Shown here: in pieces, positions 51,401 to 64,000 of the stretch
How positions within the stretch are numbered: the stretch's first letter is position 1
Layout: each line of letters starts with the position of its first letter
NCBI RefSeq assembly: GCF_018139145.2
Contig: NC_059478.1
Span: 29,387,001-29,451,000 of the forward strand
Reading direction: 5' to 3'
Origin: Gymnogyps californianus
Lineage: Eukaryota; Chordata; Aves; Accipitriformes; Cathartidae
DNA: 64,000 nt
The notes under the pieces: generated by a model
Seen by the model: only the letters and a program-made list of their open reading frames with translations
What the model was told of the DNA's origin: nothing
Database searches by the model: none
Made by a program: the position numbers and the translations under genes

Positions 51401-54400
51401 AGGACTGCTAGGGCTCTGTTTTTATCATTAGGCATGCTGCTGCTGTCTCGCACTTGACCTGAAGAAGGGACTAGGCTCATGGAGATAAAGATTCTGAGCT
51501 AAAGGAGCTCAAGTAGTAGACACCTTAATTTTCCACGGAGAGTACAGTTCCTGACTGAAGACCAGATCCAGTGTAATGTTTTTTGAAGCATATCACCCAG
51601 CATGGTGAAAAAAAACCCAAAATCCTACCTACTTGCTATGCTAGCAAATGGCAGAGGCTGATATAGCAGCACCAGACAAAAGCTTTTGCTTCCATTTCTT
51701 GTCCCTTCAGAAGTTTAGAAAGCAATTTTGCAGACTGGGAAAAAACCATCTCTTAGCTGCATCACCACTAGAGGACTCTGCTGGCACGGTGATGCTGGCT
51801 TTGCCACAGTCCTCATCTCCTCTCCTGTGGACAAGCTTCAGAAAGGAAGGAAATGGGCTACCACAGGCCGATTTTATCTGCCACACTACATCATTTGGTC
51901 TCAGAATCTTAAAACTGATGGTTGGAAAGATTCCTGACATACAGAGTAAAAAGCACCAGTGATGGTTCACCTCTGTCCTTTGGCTGACAAGGTGCTCTTT
52001 GCAAAGATATTCACGAGGCCCTTGCGGCACAGGAAGACATGAAGTCAAATACACAAAGCTGACCTTTCCTAATTCTTACACTCTTGCATCATTGCCTTTG
52101 ATGGAGCAGACGTCAGACTATCTCCAATACAAAGCTTCAGGTTAAACTTCACGGTGCAAACTTTATAATAGTAGCTTATAGTAGCAACTCATAGATTGAC
52201 ATTTGGTATTTTTTGGCTAAGTTAAGACTGATAAGTAAAACTTATTAGAGAGGAACCAACAGACAAACAGACAGATGAACTGGTCATATATACTTTGTTT
52301 CATCAGGGAACCAAGCTGAAAATATTTATGGTTTAGTGAAAGATATTGCCCTAACTCATATGCCTGCACTCCGATGGAAAAAATCCCTGTGCAGACATTT
52401 GCAGGAACAGCTTCATCTGAGCTTGGTGGAGCGTGTACCACATGGAGGAACCTAGTTTTGGCAAAGCCTTTGGGTTTGTGTTTCTAGCAAGGAAAAAATT
52501 TGTTCCTCTATCATTAGCTGCTGAAGGACAGCTCAGGGAAGTTGTTGCAGTTCACCTTCTGCAGCATGACATCATGATACTGGAGATGGGCTGAAAGTGG
52601 ACATTACATCTTTAGATGTGATGACCACGACCAACTGCTTCAGTGGACAGCGAGAACAAATAATGGGCAGCCTTGGAAGGTGGCGAAATTACTAGAAACA
52701 ACAAACTACGTTGTTGCAGCTTTTGAGTTACAACCTAGATTAGGGGATATAGAATAGGTGTTCATCAAAAAGCCAGACTGAGCTGGATGCTAAGAGCCAG
52801 GGCCATAGCCAGCATATGTCACATGCTCCCGGTAGGTCACTAAGATCATTGCAAATCAATCTATCAGACTTGGGAGATTACATTAACCACTGCATTGCTT
52901 TTCTTTGCACGCTGACCATACCTATCTGCAGTATACACAGCAACAGAGTAACAAGCAGAAATGATTGCAAGACATTTGAGGGGAGCCACAGGGGTACTTC
53001 TGAGAATAAACACAGCCTTTCCCCTACTTCCCCATGCCCTGTATTTCCTATACAAAGTCTGGTGTCCCTTTGAGAGGATGCCATGTCAGAACGTGAGCTC
53101 CAGCAACAGAGTCCAGCCTTCTGCTTATCTGTGCTGTGCCTGCGGCCACTACCTCACAGCAGCAGCTCAGATGTTTTCACCCCAGGCACTGTGCTGGGTC
53201 CCTGCTGAGAAAACACCTCCCATCAGCTACCACCGAGGGGGCTGCAGGCACTGCCCATGGCCACAGCAACGACATGTGCTCTGGCTCTTCTGGGAAGACT
53301 ACTGCTCTTCCTGCTCTGTACATGTAACTTGTCTGGAAGGCAGGAGAGCAGGAAGGTGGTCTGGGCCACAGGTCTGCTTCCAAAATCAGATCACAGTGTA
53401 GGGTGAGATGGGACATTTCTTCCCGAGGAAGAAGTCAGGCGGCATGAGCTACAAGGGGAGCCTCCAGGTGGGGAAGGGGAAGTGCACACCAAAATGTCGG
53501 GGAGATGAGCCTGCGTACCAATGCAGCTTTCATACTGCCATGGAGTTTTTAAAGGGACTGACCCGGTGCTTTCTTTTTTCACTGTAAGCCAAAAATATTT
53601 CCTGGCTTTTTGTCATCAGAAAGTCCAGAAATCATTTTCTGGTGTTTCTGCATTTGTACTGAATTCAGTGGAGCCAGAGGAGCTTGTAACAGCTGAGAAT
53701 CCGTTTCATACCTAGTTTTAGGGCTAAGTCCCCACCCTTCCCATTTAATAGGTAACTCCTCCCCCATCCCACCGTTCCACACTTACAGAGTTGTTCAGGT
53801 GCCTTCTGTAGTCACTCGTAACAGACAGGCCCCTTCCAAGGGGTATGCTTGCTTTCTGTCCTAGACCTTGCTCTTCCTCCTCTTATTACAACTACAACTA
53901 ATTTAAACTTCACAAGTTTTAAATGCGTAAAGTTAGATTTTTAATTATATCAAGTTAGGCAAGGTGAATACTGTTCCATATGTCTACACTTGTAGGTTCC
54001 AAAAAAAAAAAACCACTTTTTAAGGCAGTTTGGAAAGATTTAGCCTATTAGATTTTAAATGAGATTTGACTCGAACAACCACTGTTAAACTGGATTGTTT
54101 TAGCAGCATAGCCAGAAACCTCATAAGCCCAAATAATGCATTAAAGGATTAATTTCTTTACAATGAATTAGAACTTTTAAAAGCAACAACTGCTATAGTA
54201 TGCTACTATATTTGAATTATAACTTTTTCATTAAAGTGAAGCTGTAGAATTTTTTCTAAGGAGAGTTTAAAAAACAAATTATTTCTCCTAGAGTTTAGAT
54301 GAAGAGGAAAGAATACAGTGATGCAAAGCACTGCGGAGGGTGGGATGTCTAATGTACTCAACAAAGTTGCGAGGAGAGAATTGGCCAAAACCCAAACCTA

Positions 54401-54539
54401 ACAGCAACAATGTTTCATACCAGTCCTGCACTGCATTGAAGGAGTCTTCACTGGTGATATCATACATGAGGACGAAGCCCATGGCTCCTCGGTAGTAGGC
54501 TGTAGTGATGGTCCTGTATCTTTCCTGTCCAGCTGTATC
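42302..54539 (-). CDS. RAB3B: Rab3-family GTPase, C-terminal 143 residues (3 exons)
   Basis: Exons at 54421-54539, 46166-46290 and 42302-42489 join in frame to 432 nt (143 residues plus TAG). They begin with the switch II motif [10 protein letters not shown] and the Rab3-type [16 protein letters not shown]. They continue with the guanine-binding motifs NKCD and ASAK, and end in a variable tail plus the CXC signal (CSC) for double geranylgeranylation. The missing 5' coding exon with the P-loop and switch I would add about 76 residues, giving the usual Rab3 length near 219. Rab3 GTPases regulate docking and release of secretory vesicles. RAB3B rather than RAB3A, C or D is chosen mainly from position next to NRDC and OSBPL9 and from the QQNCSC ending. 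Confidence 0.92.
42490..46165 (-). other. RAB3B: RAB3B last intron
   Basis: A 3.7-kb intron, mostly AT-rich, with an A-run at about 42506-42518 near the acceptor. No mobile element or exon was recognised. Confidence 0.7.
46166..46290 (-). CDS. RAB3B: RAB3B exon with the NKxD motif
   Basis: Encodes [20 protein letters not shown], then [20 protein letters not shown] and L. Acceptor ctgctgtag, donor gtacat. Confidence 0.96.
46291..54420 (-). other. RAB3B: RAB3B intron of 8.1 kb
   Basis: Contains a T-run near 47262-47281. I found no recognisable mobile element, RNA gene or coding exon. Small frames scattered through 51-53.8 kb show no family motifs. Old, diverged repeats may be present that cannot be recognised by eye. 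Confidence 0.6.
54421..54539 (-). CDS. RAB3B: RAB3B exon with switch II
   Basis: Encodes [20 protein letters not shown], then [19 protein letters not shown] and two bases of Trp. Acceptor ctgttccag, donor gtatga. Confidence 0.96.
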
Positions 54540-56525
54540 CTGGAACAGAAAGGAATATTTAGGCTTTAAGACTTCAATTCTCAGAAACGGGAGTTGTAGT
54601 TAGGTCCTATACCTAAAATAAGACAACCACTTTCTGTTATTATACATTTTTAAATTCTCATTTGCTCCCAACTGAAATGAACTCTACTTACATTTTAGCA
54701 TTAATTGGGCTTTTGCATCAACTATGATTTGTTAAATGCATTTTGACACATGTACTATTAAAAAAATACCAAAGATGTCAACCCTTTAATTGCTCTTCTC
54801 TGCCTCAGCCTCAATGCAATAATAAAATGTTAGCAGAGTTCACTGAAAGCTGACACTTCAAAGCAGAGGCAATAGAAAACAGTCCAGGACTGTATCAGGC
54901 AAAAGACATTTACGTGTTGCAATTTAGCGTCACGGTCAGGAAAATGCCCTTGAGATAGATGCTGCGGGTGACTCGGTTCTTACCTAAGGTTAGAGACAAC
55001 AATTAAAGACTTGATGCAATGAAAATTATTCTACAAAGTGAATTTAATGTGGAATATTCCAGTCACGATGTCTGAGGTGCACATACTGATTCGAGATTTA
55101 CCAATCCCCTTCTGTTGGTTCAGCTTAATTCTCTTTACCTATAGAGTGCTGTAGAATACTTCTACCTGCAGTTGTCATTTCTATGTTCAGCCTGGCAGCA
55201 CAAAGGTGAAACTCTGGCATATACAACAGAAGAATTTCAAAAGACTTGTGACAGCTGGAAAACATGTCAACTACCATCTGTTGGATGTCAGCAACATTTA
55301 TTCCTCACATTTTGGGTGCCTGCTCTTAAACTGAGGAATATTTCTACATCAGATCAGCAGTCCTGCAGCCAATCCGTTCCCTCTGGACCTGCCTTCTGAA
55401 CCAAGGAGAGAAGTAGTGTGCTTAACGTATCTCTCATTCAGGAGGTATGTGTCATTTGAATAAACACATTTCATCCATCTTTTGGCAAATGGCAACTCTG
55501 TGAAACAGCTGCAGGGAGGGAAAAGGCCTTACCTTCAAAGCACATGTTCAGCATAAGGTGTTGACTGCTAGTTACTCTTATGGGTTAGCAATTCTGAAAT
55601 GAATGGTCCTTTAGTCCTCCAAAGCCAACACTTAAGACAGCATTTACTGCCACTGGTTTAAAATGTGATTAAAATGTCTCTTCTCTAGAGAAAAAGACCC
55701 TAAAGAACTTATCAATCATATAGCTAGTTGGAAGAGTAAAATAAATCCATGTAGACCACTCTTGCAGGAGTATAGAGCCAGTTTTTGATCAGACACAGCA
55801 CATCACCACAGCCCCAGAAAACACACAAGGTGCAGTGGGTGGGAAACTACTCAGCTTTAAAATCCTCCTGTCCATCATTCCCATACATGCAGCTTTGTTT
55901 TTGCTGCATGCAAAAGACAGTGTTGGCCCTTCCAGAACACATGCTAGCCAGTCTATGAAAGGGGAAAACATCAATGATTGCCTGTTGTTCTACACCAGAA
56001 TATCACAGAGGCTCTCTGTAGGAGGAAAGCGCTTGTAAATAAGCTCCCTGCAGCTTGCTTAAAAGGCTCTGCCTATTGCACTACCGTGAGACTATCCACA
56101 ACTGTAACACACCGTGAATTTTCCAGTGGAGAGATTATGCAGCAGGAATCTTGCTGTTTCTCTACCAATCCTCTGGAAAAAGAAGGGATTTTTCCTTGAA
56201 ACTTGTGCATTTATTTCAAGACAGGGTGGTGCATTGGCTGATCACAGGGAGGCATTGCACACTGGCTGAGAAACAGTCCTCCTGTTCCCTTCTGACAAGA
56301 AGTACCAGAATGAGGTGGACTACACCTTGCAGCCTGAGTGACCGTTTCTTCTCCTGCCATTGATAAATCCATCACAGAGCTCTCTCGTATTCACTGACGT
56401 GTATTCATCCTCGCTTAGCTGCTGAACAGCTAAACCAGCTGTGCCAACTAGATCCTAATTATACTACTTCAAGTGGGGAAGGTCTCAGCAGCAATAGTAT
56501 TGTTCTGTTTATTCAGAGAGACATG

Positions 56526-57157
56526 TGTCATGGTTTAACCCCAGCCAGCAACTAAGCACCACGCAGCCGCTCACCCCTGCCCCCTCCCAGTGGGATGGGG
56601 AGGAGGATCGGGGGGGGGGGGGGGGGAAGTAAAACCCATGGGTTGAGATAAGAACAGTTTAATAACTAAAGTAAAATAAAATAAATAATATAATAAAATA
56701 TAATACTAACTATAACTATACTAATAAAAATATAATAATAATAACGAAAAGGACTATAACAAAACAAAAGAAAAAAAGAAGAAAATAAAACCCAAGAAAA
56801 GACAAGTGATGCACGATGCAGTTGCTCACCACCCGCTGACCGATGCCCAAGCAGTTGATCCCCCCTCCTGGCCAGCTCCCCCCCGTTTATATACTGGGCA
56901 TGACATTCTATGGTATGGAATACCCCTTTGGCTAGTTCGGGTCAGCTATCCTGGCCATGCTCCCTCCCAGCTTCTTGCACACCTGCTTGCTGGCAGAGCA
57001 TGGGAAACTCAAAAAAATCCTTAACTTAAGATAAGCGCTACTTAGCAACAACTAAAACATCAGTGTTACCAACATTATTCTCACACTAAATCCAAAACAC
57101 AGCACTGTACCAGCTACTAAGAAGAAAATTAACTCTATCCCAGCCAAAACCAGGACA
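56526..57157 (-). mobile_element. Solo LTR of an avian endogenous retrovirus
   Basis: A 632-bp element read on the minus strand. It starts TGTCCTGG, ends in GACA, and is flanked by the 5-bp direct repeat acatg (56521-56525 and 57158-57162). A TATATAAA box lies at 56893-56886 (minus) in the putative U3. An A/T-rich low-complexity segment covers about 56660-56800, and a run of 17 G on plus is at 56610-56626. No viral genes adjoin it, so it is the product of LTR-LTR recombination. The 5-bp duplication favours an ERVL-like integrase, but the family is not identified. It is in sense orientation to RAB3B. Confidence 0.9.
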
Positions 57158-59401
57158 ACATGATAGTTGCTTTATTTTAGCCTGATTTCCTAAGGACATG
57201 AGGCTTATTAAATCATCAGTCTCCACACATGCACGTGTATATGCTCATTAGAAGTCTACTGACTTTTGATCAAATTTGACCGAGGGGAAACGCTCTCAAA
57301 GGTACGTTCTTACAAATGTCACAAAAGTAGTTGGTAAGGTGAAGAAGAGAGACCTTAAGCATATCTTAGCTGGGGAAAAAAGCTTAAGTGCAATGCTTAT
57401 CTTTTTCCAACACCAAAGGATCCACAGGAGACAGGCTTTCTTCACGCCTCATTAGGAGAAAGACCTAAATCAGTATTAGTAACTTCTCAGATCTTGCAAC
57501 CAACAAAAAGAAACAAATCCATAGGAAGTCGGGCTTCTTCAGTTCTCATGCTCACAGCGTTATTGTTTTACACCTGCATTCCCAGGTTCTTCTACCTCAT
57601 CTTCTATTTTCTGCTCTGTGTTTAACTAGCGCTCATTTTGGCTTAGGGCATGAGGCTGTGACCAGGCAGTAAGCAACTGTAAGACACATTGTCTAGCTAC
57701 ACGCAGAATAGTTTGGAAAGAAATTAAATTTGACAATGGCTCGGAGCAAGGAGTTAGCTCTGAGGATGTACATCCAGGCTGTCCTGGGAAGCAGCCCCGA
57801 GGGACTCTGAGGGTGGCTTCCAAAACCTGCCCTGGTACCATCTCAGTGCCTCAGCTCAGTGAGGAACTGGACTTAGCCCACAGAGTTCATCTGTGTTAAA
57901 GGCAAACTGTGCTATTGCCTGAAAGCTCTGAAATTTAATAATTCTGGTTTGCTGATTTCAGTATTCTGCCCGCGAACCCCCTGTGTGGGGGGGTGGGCCC
58001 TGATTTATACGTTAGCCAGAAACAGGGATGTGGCTGCAGGAGGTACAGAACCTCGAAGGGCTACATGCATTTGCTTAGTCATAACCTGTTCTCTGGTGGA
58101 CAATGCACTTACCTCATTAGGAAGGTAATTTGCATATCCATTAGTACATACTTAGGTGCCTGCCTTCTCAGGTTATCAAAGGCGTGGCGGGGGGGGAAGG
58201 CATCCTATATTTCACGGTATGCAAAGTTTATTCATAACCTTGCCCTGGTAGCCATGTGGTACAATGCAGAGATGTCATTCATCTCTATGTGAGTCACTGA
58301 TGGATTCCTTGCTCTGTTTTACTGTACAGGTACAGAGCATGTCATCTCCCTTTAAAGGTTTTTAGTTGCATTTCTCCAAATCCATTTGAATCTTTGTAAT
58401 ATCACCCTGAAGTGAATTTTTTCCTCAGGTTATGTTAGCTTCTTAGACAGCTATAAACTAGCTTAATTTTCTTGACTCACACCATGTTTTATGCTAGCTT
58501 CAGTGAACCCCTGCCCCAGATACTTCAACATAAATAAAATAAAACGAACTGCAAAATCTGAGCACAGTTTCTTCAGCATTTACAGTAGCTGCACTTACAT
58601 CAGTTTAAAACACCACAAACGTTAGGTAATTAGGCATTTCAGTTTTTTATGTGCAAGATGTTTATCTAATGAAGGAGAAAATATCTGACACAGATTGCTT
58701 TCCCCCGCCCTCCCCATGTTGTTTGCAAGATTTCCAGGTAGACCACAAACTCATTAGAAGACAAGTAGATGAGGCACAGGCAGGCATCAGCAGAAACCCA
58801 GTGTAGCTCTAATTAACAGTCTAGCCAAATGCCTAGGAAGAATAGCCTGAGCCTTCAGCATCCAGAAGCCTGTTTGGCTGTCCCTGATGAGGAATCAGAA
58901 AGCTTGATTGTAACCAAGCACGGAAGGGTCTCTGTGAGGTATATTTACACTAATGTGCTAACAACTCTGTTCTTTTATAGCTTACATATGCGCCTGTCCT
59001 TGATACAAACAATTAAAAACCCCCACAAGACCATTATTTGGTAGCTTGAAACAAAAATTTGAAGGTTTCACATTAATGAGCAATCAAAATTCAGTGTTTA
59101 TCAGAGGAGAAAAAGACCTAAATGCATTTGCATTATGTGCAAATGCCCTCTTCTCACAAGATCCATCACCTAAACGTTCATGATAGGAGCACAACCAGCT
59201 TTTCTTAAATCTACTTGGCTGTCTCAGCAGAAACAGCAAGGTACTTACACAGGAAACATATGTGAGTTTTTAAATCATGACAGATGCTCTTTGCTGCAGG
59301 TCTGAAAAATCAGAATTCCTGATTCTCTGAACCATCATTGTTCTAGTGAAGATTTCCAGCCACAAGTTCTTTGTTCCAGACAAAATGTCACTGAAACTTC
59401 T

Positions 59402-60000
59402 TGTCCTGGCTGGGATAGAGTTAATTTTCTTCTTAGTAGCTGGTACAGTGCTGTGTTTTGGATTTACTGTGAGAATAATGTTGGTAACACGCTGATGTTT
59501 TAGTTGTTGCTAAGTAGCGCTTATCTTAAGTTAAGGATTTTTTCAGTTTCCCATGCTGTGCCAGCAAGCAGGTGTGCAAGAAGCTGGGAGGGAGCATGGC
59601 CAGGACAGCTGACCCGAACTAGCCAAAGGGATATTCCATACCATAGAACGTCATGCCCAGTATATAAACGGGGGGGAGTTGGCCGGGAGGGGGGATCACT
59701 GCTTGGGCATCGGTCAGCGGGTGGTGAGCAATTGCATTGTGCATCACTGTTTTTTTTCTCCCCCCCCCCTTCTTTTTTTTGTTTTATTCCTTTTCATTAC
59801 AATTATTTCATTATTATTATTATATTTCATTATTATTATTGTTAGTATTATATTTTACTTTAGTCATTAAACTGTTCTTATCTCAATCTATGAGCTTTAC
59901 CTTTTTTCCCTGATTCTCCTCCCCATCCCACTGGGAGCCGGCAGGGGAGTGAGGGAGCGGCTGCGTGGTGCTTAGCTGCTGGCTGGGGTTAAACACAACA
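59402..60000 (+). mobile_element. Solo LTR of the same family, opposite orientation
   Basis: A 599-bp element starting TGTCCTGG and ending in ACA, flanked by the 5-bp direct repeat cttct (59397-59401 and 60001-60005). The TATA box is at 59661-59667, followed by the same C-rich, T-rich and (ATT)n segment (about 59755-59870). It aligns by eye along its length with the copy at 56526 but differs by scattered substitutions and simple-repeat length. It is antisense to RAB3B. No internal viral sequence is present. Confidence 0.9.
59800..59870 (+). repeat. (ATT)n low-complexity tract inside the LTR
   Basis: Irregular ATT/TTA units. The equivalent tract in the other LTR has a different length and pattern, as expected for simple-repeat drift. 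Confidence 0.75.
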
Positions 60001-63000
60001 CTTCTCATCTGTACTGGATTTAATCCCCTCAGCACTATGACTGTTCTAGCAGCGTATGTGACAAACAGCCTCCAAAGAAATAAACCTTTCAGATTTTTTT
60101 AAAGGATTATGGTTTAATTTTGAGGGTTTTTTTGAAGAAGAATAATACTTAAGAATAAGAGTCGCCTGTTGTCCAGCTGGTTAGCAACAATTACAAGATG
60201 CATGTACTTAGCATCATCCTTGCTTAGGCTGCTCAGAGTCAGAACAGAGGCTACGTTAACCCCAATAACCAGCACCAACCACAATTTTGGGGCTGCTTCA
60301 GCTGTGAAGGAGAGACCTCTTCTTCCCTGCTGTTCAGCGTCACATTATGACACCTACACTATAGTTTTTTGTACCTTGTTTGGAGTTTGGTCAGCCTTGG
60401 AGACAGGATAATCGACTTCCTGGCCCTGTGGTTATAGGGGCAGCAAGTTGTTAGACATTAAAGTGTCAGGAAACATCTGACTCCCTGCAAACACAGCTCA
60501 GTTCTCAGCAAGACTGGCCACCTCAGCTCCTGTTCTCTACATGACAGATAACCTGAATATACAAGAAATAAAGGCACATCCTGAAGGCAGAGGGCTGTTT
60601 GTCCTGCTACAGGCCGATCTGGGGCTCAGTAATACTTGACCCCTTTATGTCCAAGACCTGTTTACTTTCCCTTCTGCATGGATGAGGAAACATTCGCGCT
60701 CGCATGGAGCTATGCTGGTGTCTCTGTTGTGAGCAGTGAGAGTGCTATTCTGCCGTCCATAAGCTCTGTCCCACCCTGCTCTCTTCCCACCTCCAGGCAG
60801 ATCTCTCAAACTGTCCATGCAGCCTTCTCTGCTGCTGCCCTGTTCTGCCTTCCTCACTGGACCTAGCTAGCTGCTCAAAGCAGCATTTCCTTACCTTTCC
60901 GGACTGTTGCAATGTGAAGTGTTAAATTTCTCACGACCTCCAGCAATTCTAGTTGTTTTGGTCAATATTATTGATGTCTGCTGTGAGGTGGCTGGTATGT
61001 TCCCATCCCACTACTCTCATGTCAGGACGCGCATTTCAGACTGCACGCTCTCTGGGGCTGAGACTTCCTTAGCCGTGTGTTTGCCCAGTGCTCAGTGCAG
61101 AAGGGCTCTGCTCTGCGATCGGAGCTCCTGGATGTTACATTAACACACACACACATTTCCTTTGCAAAAGTAGACTTTTGAGTGGAAGCCACCAAGAATC
61201 AGCTAAACAAAAGTCACCTTGAGAAAGAGGAAGGGGGAAAAAAACCAACCCACCAAGAACCACGAGGGTGAGTGAAGACAGTGACCTTGGGCAGACTAGT
61301 ATGTGCCATTAATAAGAAAATGCTAACATTGAGCTTACTGTTCCTGCTGGCAGCTAGAAATAGGAACAAACAGGCAAGCAAGATGAGTCACTGGTTAAGA
61401 CATGGAAAAGACGTGATGTCATGAAAAGCCTGTGAAGTTTCAATTGCTGCCAGGAACAAAATAACACCTGGTTCCTTCAGAGCTCAGCTCTGATTAAAAT
61501 GCTCCAGTTCAACAGATCATATTAAGCATGCTTTTTTCCTCTTTTGTTATTGAGTGCTCCCATTGCCCAAGAGTCACTGGAACATACTCAGACGCATTTA
61601 GGTACCTTGAGAGCCAGTTTCATTTGAGCAATATTAGCAAAATGCAGCAAAACATTTCTGTTGTAAAAAAAACCAACACAAAACCCCTGTCTTTTTTGGT
61701 AAAAGGCTCTATCCTTGCAAAGTGTTTTTTAAACATTTCCCCACTATGACTATCTTCACTTCAGTGCTTTAGAGGCAGTGAAACCAGAAGCCTTGGATAA
61801 TTTCAGTACCACCAGTTGAAGAAGCTTCCCTTTTCCCATCCTATTTTGCTTACCCTGTAGAGAAGCTCCTACGACCCTGTTTTCTCTAACATTCCCACAC
61901 TAACTGCTCCCACGAGGAAGATGGAAATTTTATGAAAAGAGACTTTTAATACATACACAACCTACAAGAGCTCACCAGTATCTGGTCAGTCATCAGAGGC
62001 CTCAGTCTTCCCCAACACACACACACACTTTTGAAGTTGTCCCCCCTAACTCAGTGGCTGGCTGAGTGTCCCTTCAGGTGAGGCACTGCACTTACTTTTC
62101 TTTTTAAAGTACTTTTGTAAACTAAGCTGATGGACAAGGAGGAAAAGTTAGTGTAGGTTGACCTCATCCACCATTAAAACATTTCTGGTGGTTGGGAAGC
62201 CCCAGCTTTTTAACTTTGCTCAGCAACTCCACACCATATAAGACAAAAAGTGAATCACTGAAAATGCAACAGGGTGCATTTGCTCAGCAGAATGTAATTT
62301 CCAAACTGGAATCAGGCCAAGGTAGTGTGATTAACACTGCTGCTGATGACCTATTAAGATGTTAAAAAAATTATTTCCATTTCCCCAGGTGCCTTGAGAT
62401 AGTAGTGAAGATTAGCAGCAGTTGCCCTTCCTGATCTGTCAAACAGTGAGGAGGACCGAAATAGGGCTGCTTGCTTATCAACATTATCTGCTCTTCTCAT
62501 CTTTTTGTAAGTTGAGTTTCTCTGTTAAGAGTATTTAAAAGACAGCGGCTGCAAAAGAGAAATCACATGAAGAGGTACACACAAAGATTAAGTTCATTGT
62601 GCATATTTCTTAAATCTTATAGAACTGAAAAGTCTTATTTTTCATGACTCAGAATGAATATGAAGATCAGTCTGATATTTTTTGATTCTTCCTGATCCAG
62701 TTACCTTGATAGAAAAATAAAGAAATGGCAGTAATAAAAATATGTAGCATCCACACTACATGGCTACTTCCAATTTCCACTTCTCTAGCTGCAAATAAAC
62801 AGCAAACAAAGCTCAAGAGGTATGATGCATTTGAAAGCCCATCCACTGTGGGCAAGTGATAAAACCACCGCTGCTATGATAAAAAAAACATTTAAGAAAA
62901 TTTTAAGAGGCTGAGATCCTAGAATAAGAAGCATTTTAGGCACTGAATGCATTGTTATGTAAGAATATTTTGCCAGTTTTGCTAGATCTTTTTAGTTGTC

Positions 63001-64000
63001 CCACATATATCCTTTAATTCTGTTAATCAGCCACTGTAAGAACAGCTGTACGATGCACAGATGTCTGAGCAATTTTAGCCACTTTAAGCATTATTAATTA
63101 ACTAGAGTTGTTGAGAAGCAGATAAATTAATCACAGCCAGAGTACTTCAGAAGCAGCACTACACTACTGTGAATGAGCAAGCGTGGACATCCTACATGGT
63201 CCTGCAGTGCAGTGGATGGACGTGCTACAGTCCAGCTACCACTGCGTGGGTCGTAACAGCAGTCTGCTAACCCATAGAGATGTACAGCAGAAAGGAAAAA
63301 TCTCAATACATTACGAATCAGCCGCCAAAAGAACAAATGCAAAATCTGTGAGGAGGAAGTTAAATGATCTGCGATACAAACCCATCTAAATTCAGTAGCC
63401 TGGTTCTTTGATCTGGAAAGGAAGAAGGACAGGTGAAGGGAATTAGCATTACAGCGCTATCGGCCTCCCTCCCCCTCAAACGCAGGCAAGCAAAACAGAG
63501 CAAATCCCAGCTCCGAGAGCAGCAGAACAAGACCCAGGCTTCCTGGAGCCTATTTCTAGGTGATCAAATGTCATGGTAACCAGCAAGAGAGCCAGGCAGC
63601 GAGAGGGGCTGCTCAGGTCTGTGCGCAGCAGGCTCTGTGCCAGGCTGGGCAGCAGCCGCCCGGCTCTGGTCCCCCGGCAGCATCGCGGTGGTACGCAGCC
63701 CTGGCCGCGGCTGCACGACTCTGGGCAAGACCTTCAGTTAAATATTTGCTTTGTAAATGAGTTACGTCCAAAGGTGTTTCTGAAGCTCAATGACTTTGTG
63801 CCTGGAAGACCTGTTAGTACCCCTAATTGTAAGAAATCTTAGTACTCTGCTATGAGCATCACTCCTAGGGCTTGTTCTTATCAAGGGAAGATTTCAGCTT
63901 ATTTAGTAGTGGATTAGGGCTAAATCTGAGCCTCATACTTCACAAGCACCCCCTGAAGATATTATGTCAAGGGGGTCAATTCTAAGACAAAGTGCTCAGA

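Larger units (their letters stand above)
54540..64000 (-). other. RAB3B: RAB3B intron continuing past the window edge
   Basis: At least 9.5 kb of intron holding the two solo LTRs. I looked for the upstream Rab3 exon (P-loop and VSTVGIDFKVK-like coding) and did not find it. A GC-richer patch at about 63590-63720 has no coding signature. Short (AC)n runs lie near 61143 and 62017. Confidence 0.65.

Noticed and set aside
51180..53420. Cluster of small frames on both strands as a nested gene
   Set aside because: Frames are short, mutually overlapping and without motifs, and lie inside a RAB3B intron. No retrocopy features such as a poly(A) tail or flanking duplications were noticed.
63590..63720. 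GC-rich patch as an upstream RAB3B exon or promoter
   Set aside because: No Rab P-loop or switch I coding and no clear CpG-island structure. The frames there have no Rab similarity.
1..64000. CRISPR array, operon or other prokaryotic-type system
   Set aside because: The window is interrupted eukaryotic genes with spliceosomal introns and vertebrate repeats. No array-like direct repeats were seen.

Overview
The window is vertebrate nuclear DNA, almost certainly from a bird. It carries CR1 retroposon fragments with the avian 3' end, two avian-type solo endogenous-retrovirus LTRs, compact introns and one strong CpG island. The gene order OSBPL9 (+), NRDC (-), RAB3B (-) is the one I know from human chromosome 1p32. 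The assignments rest on spliced translations that stay in frame across every junction, plus family motifs; no database search was run.

Layout. 1-5.6 kb holds the last eight coding exons of OSBPL9 (ORP9), encoding 260 residues of the lipid-transfer domain, then a stop at 4929 and a 3'UTR with AATAAA at 5600. It faces NRDC tail to tail. NRDC (nardilysin) fills 6.4-37.4 kb on the minus strand. I reconstruct 31 coding exons totalling 3486 nt with no frame break: 1161 residues plus stop from an upstream ATG, or 1115 residues from a second ATG in strong Kozak context. Its promoter is a CpG island (about 36.84-38.2 kb) with an NRF-1-like palindrome and five CCAAT boxes. 38.2-42.3 kb is intergenic and/or RAB3B 3'UTR. 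RAB3B runs on the minus strand from 42.3 kb: its last three coding exons (143 residues, ending Cys-Ser-Cys) lie at 42.3, 46.2 and 54.5 kb. The exon with the P-loop lies beyond the right edge. The rest is intron.

The genes do not form a pathway. ORP9 exchanges phosphatidylinositol-4-phosphate and phosphatidylserine at membrane contacts. Nardilysin is an M16 zinc peptidase with an acidic insert that assists ectodomain shedding. RAB3B is a secretory-vesicle GTPase. Their adjacency is conserved synteny.

I see no previously undescribed system. The points most worth a second look are a possible dual N-terminus of NRDC, two GC-AG introns, a CR1 element about 8 bp from an NRDC splice donor, and two oppositely oriented solo LTRs with perfect 5-bp target duplications in a RAB3B intron.
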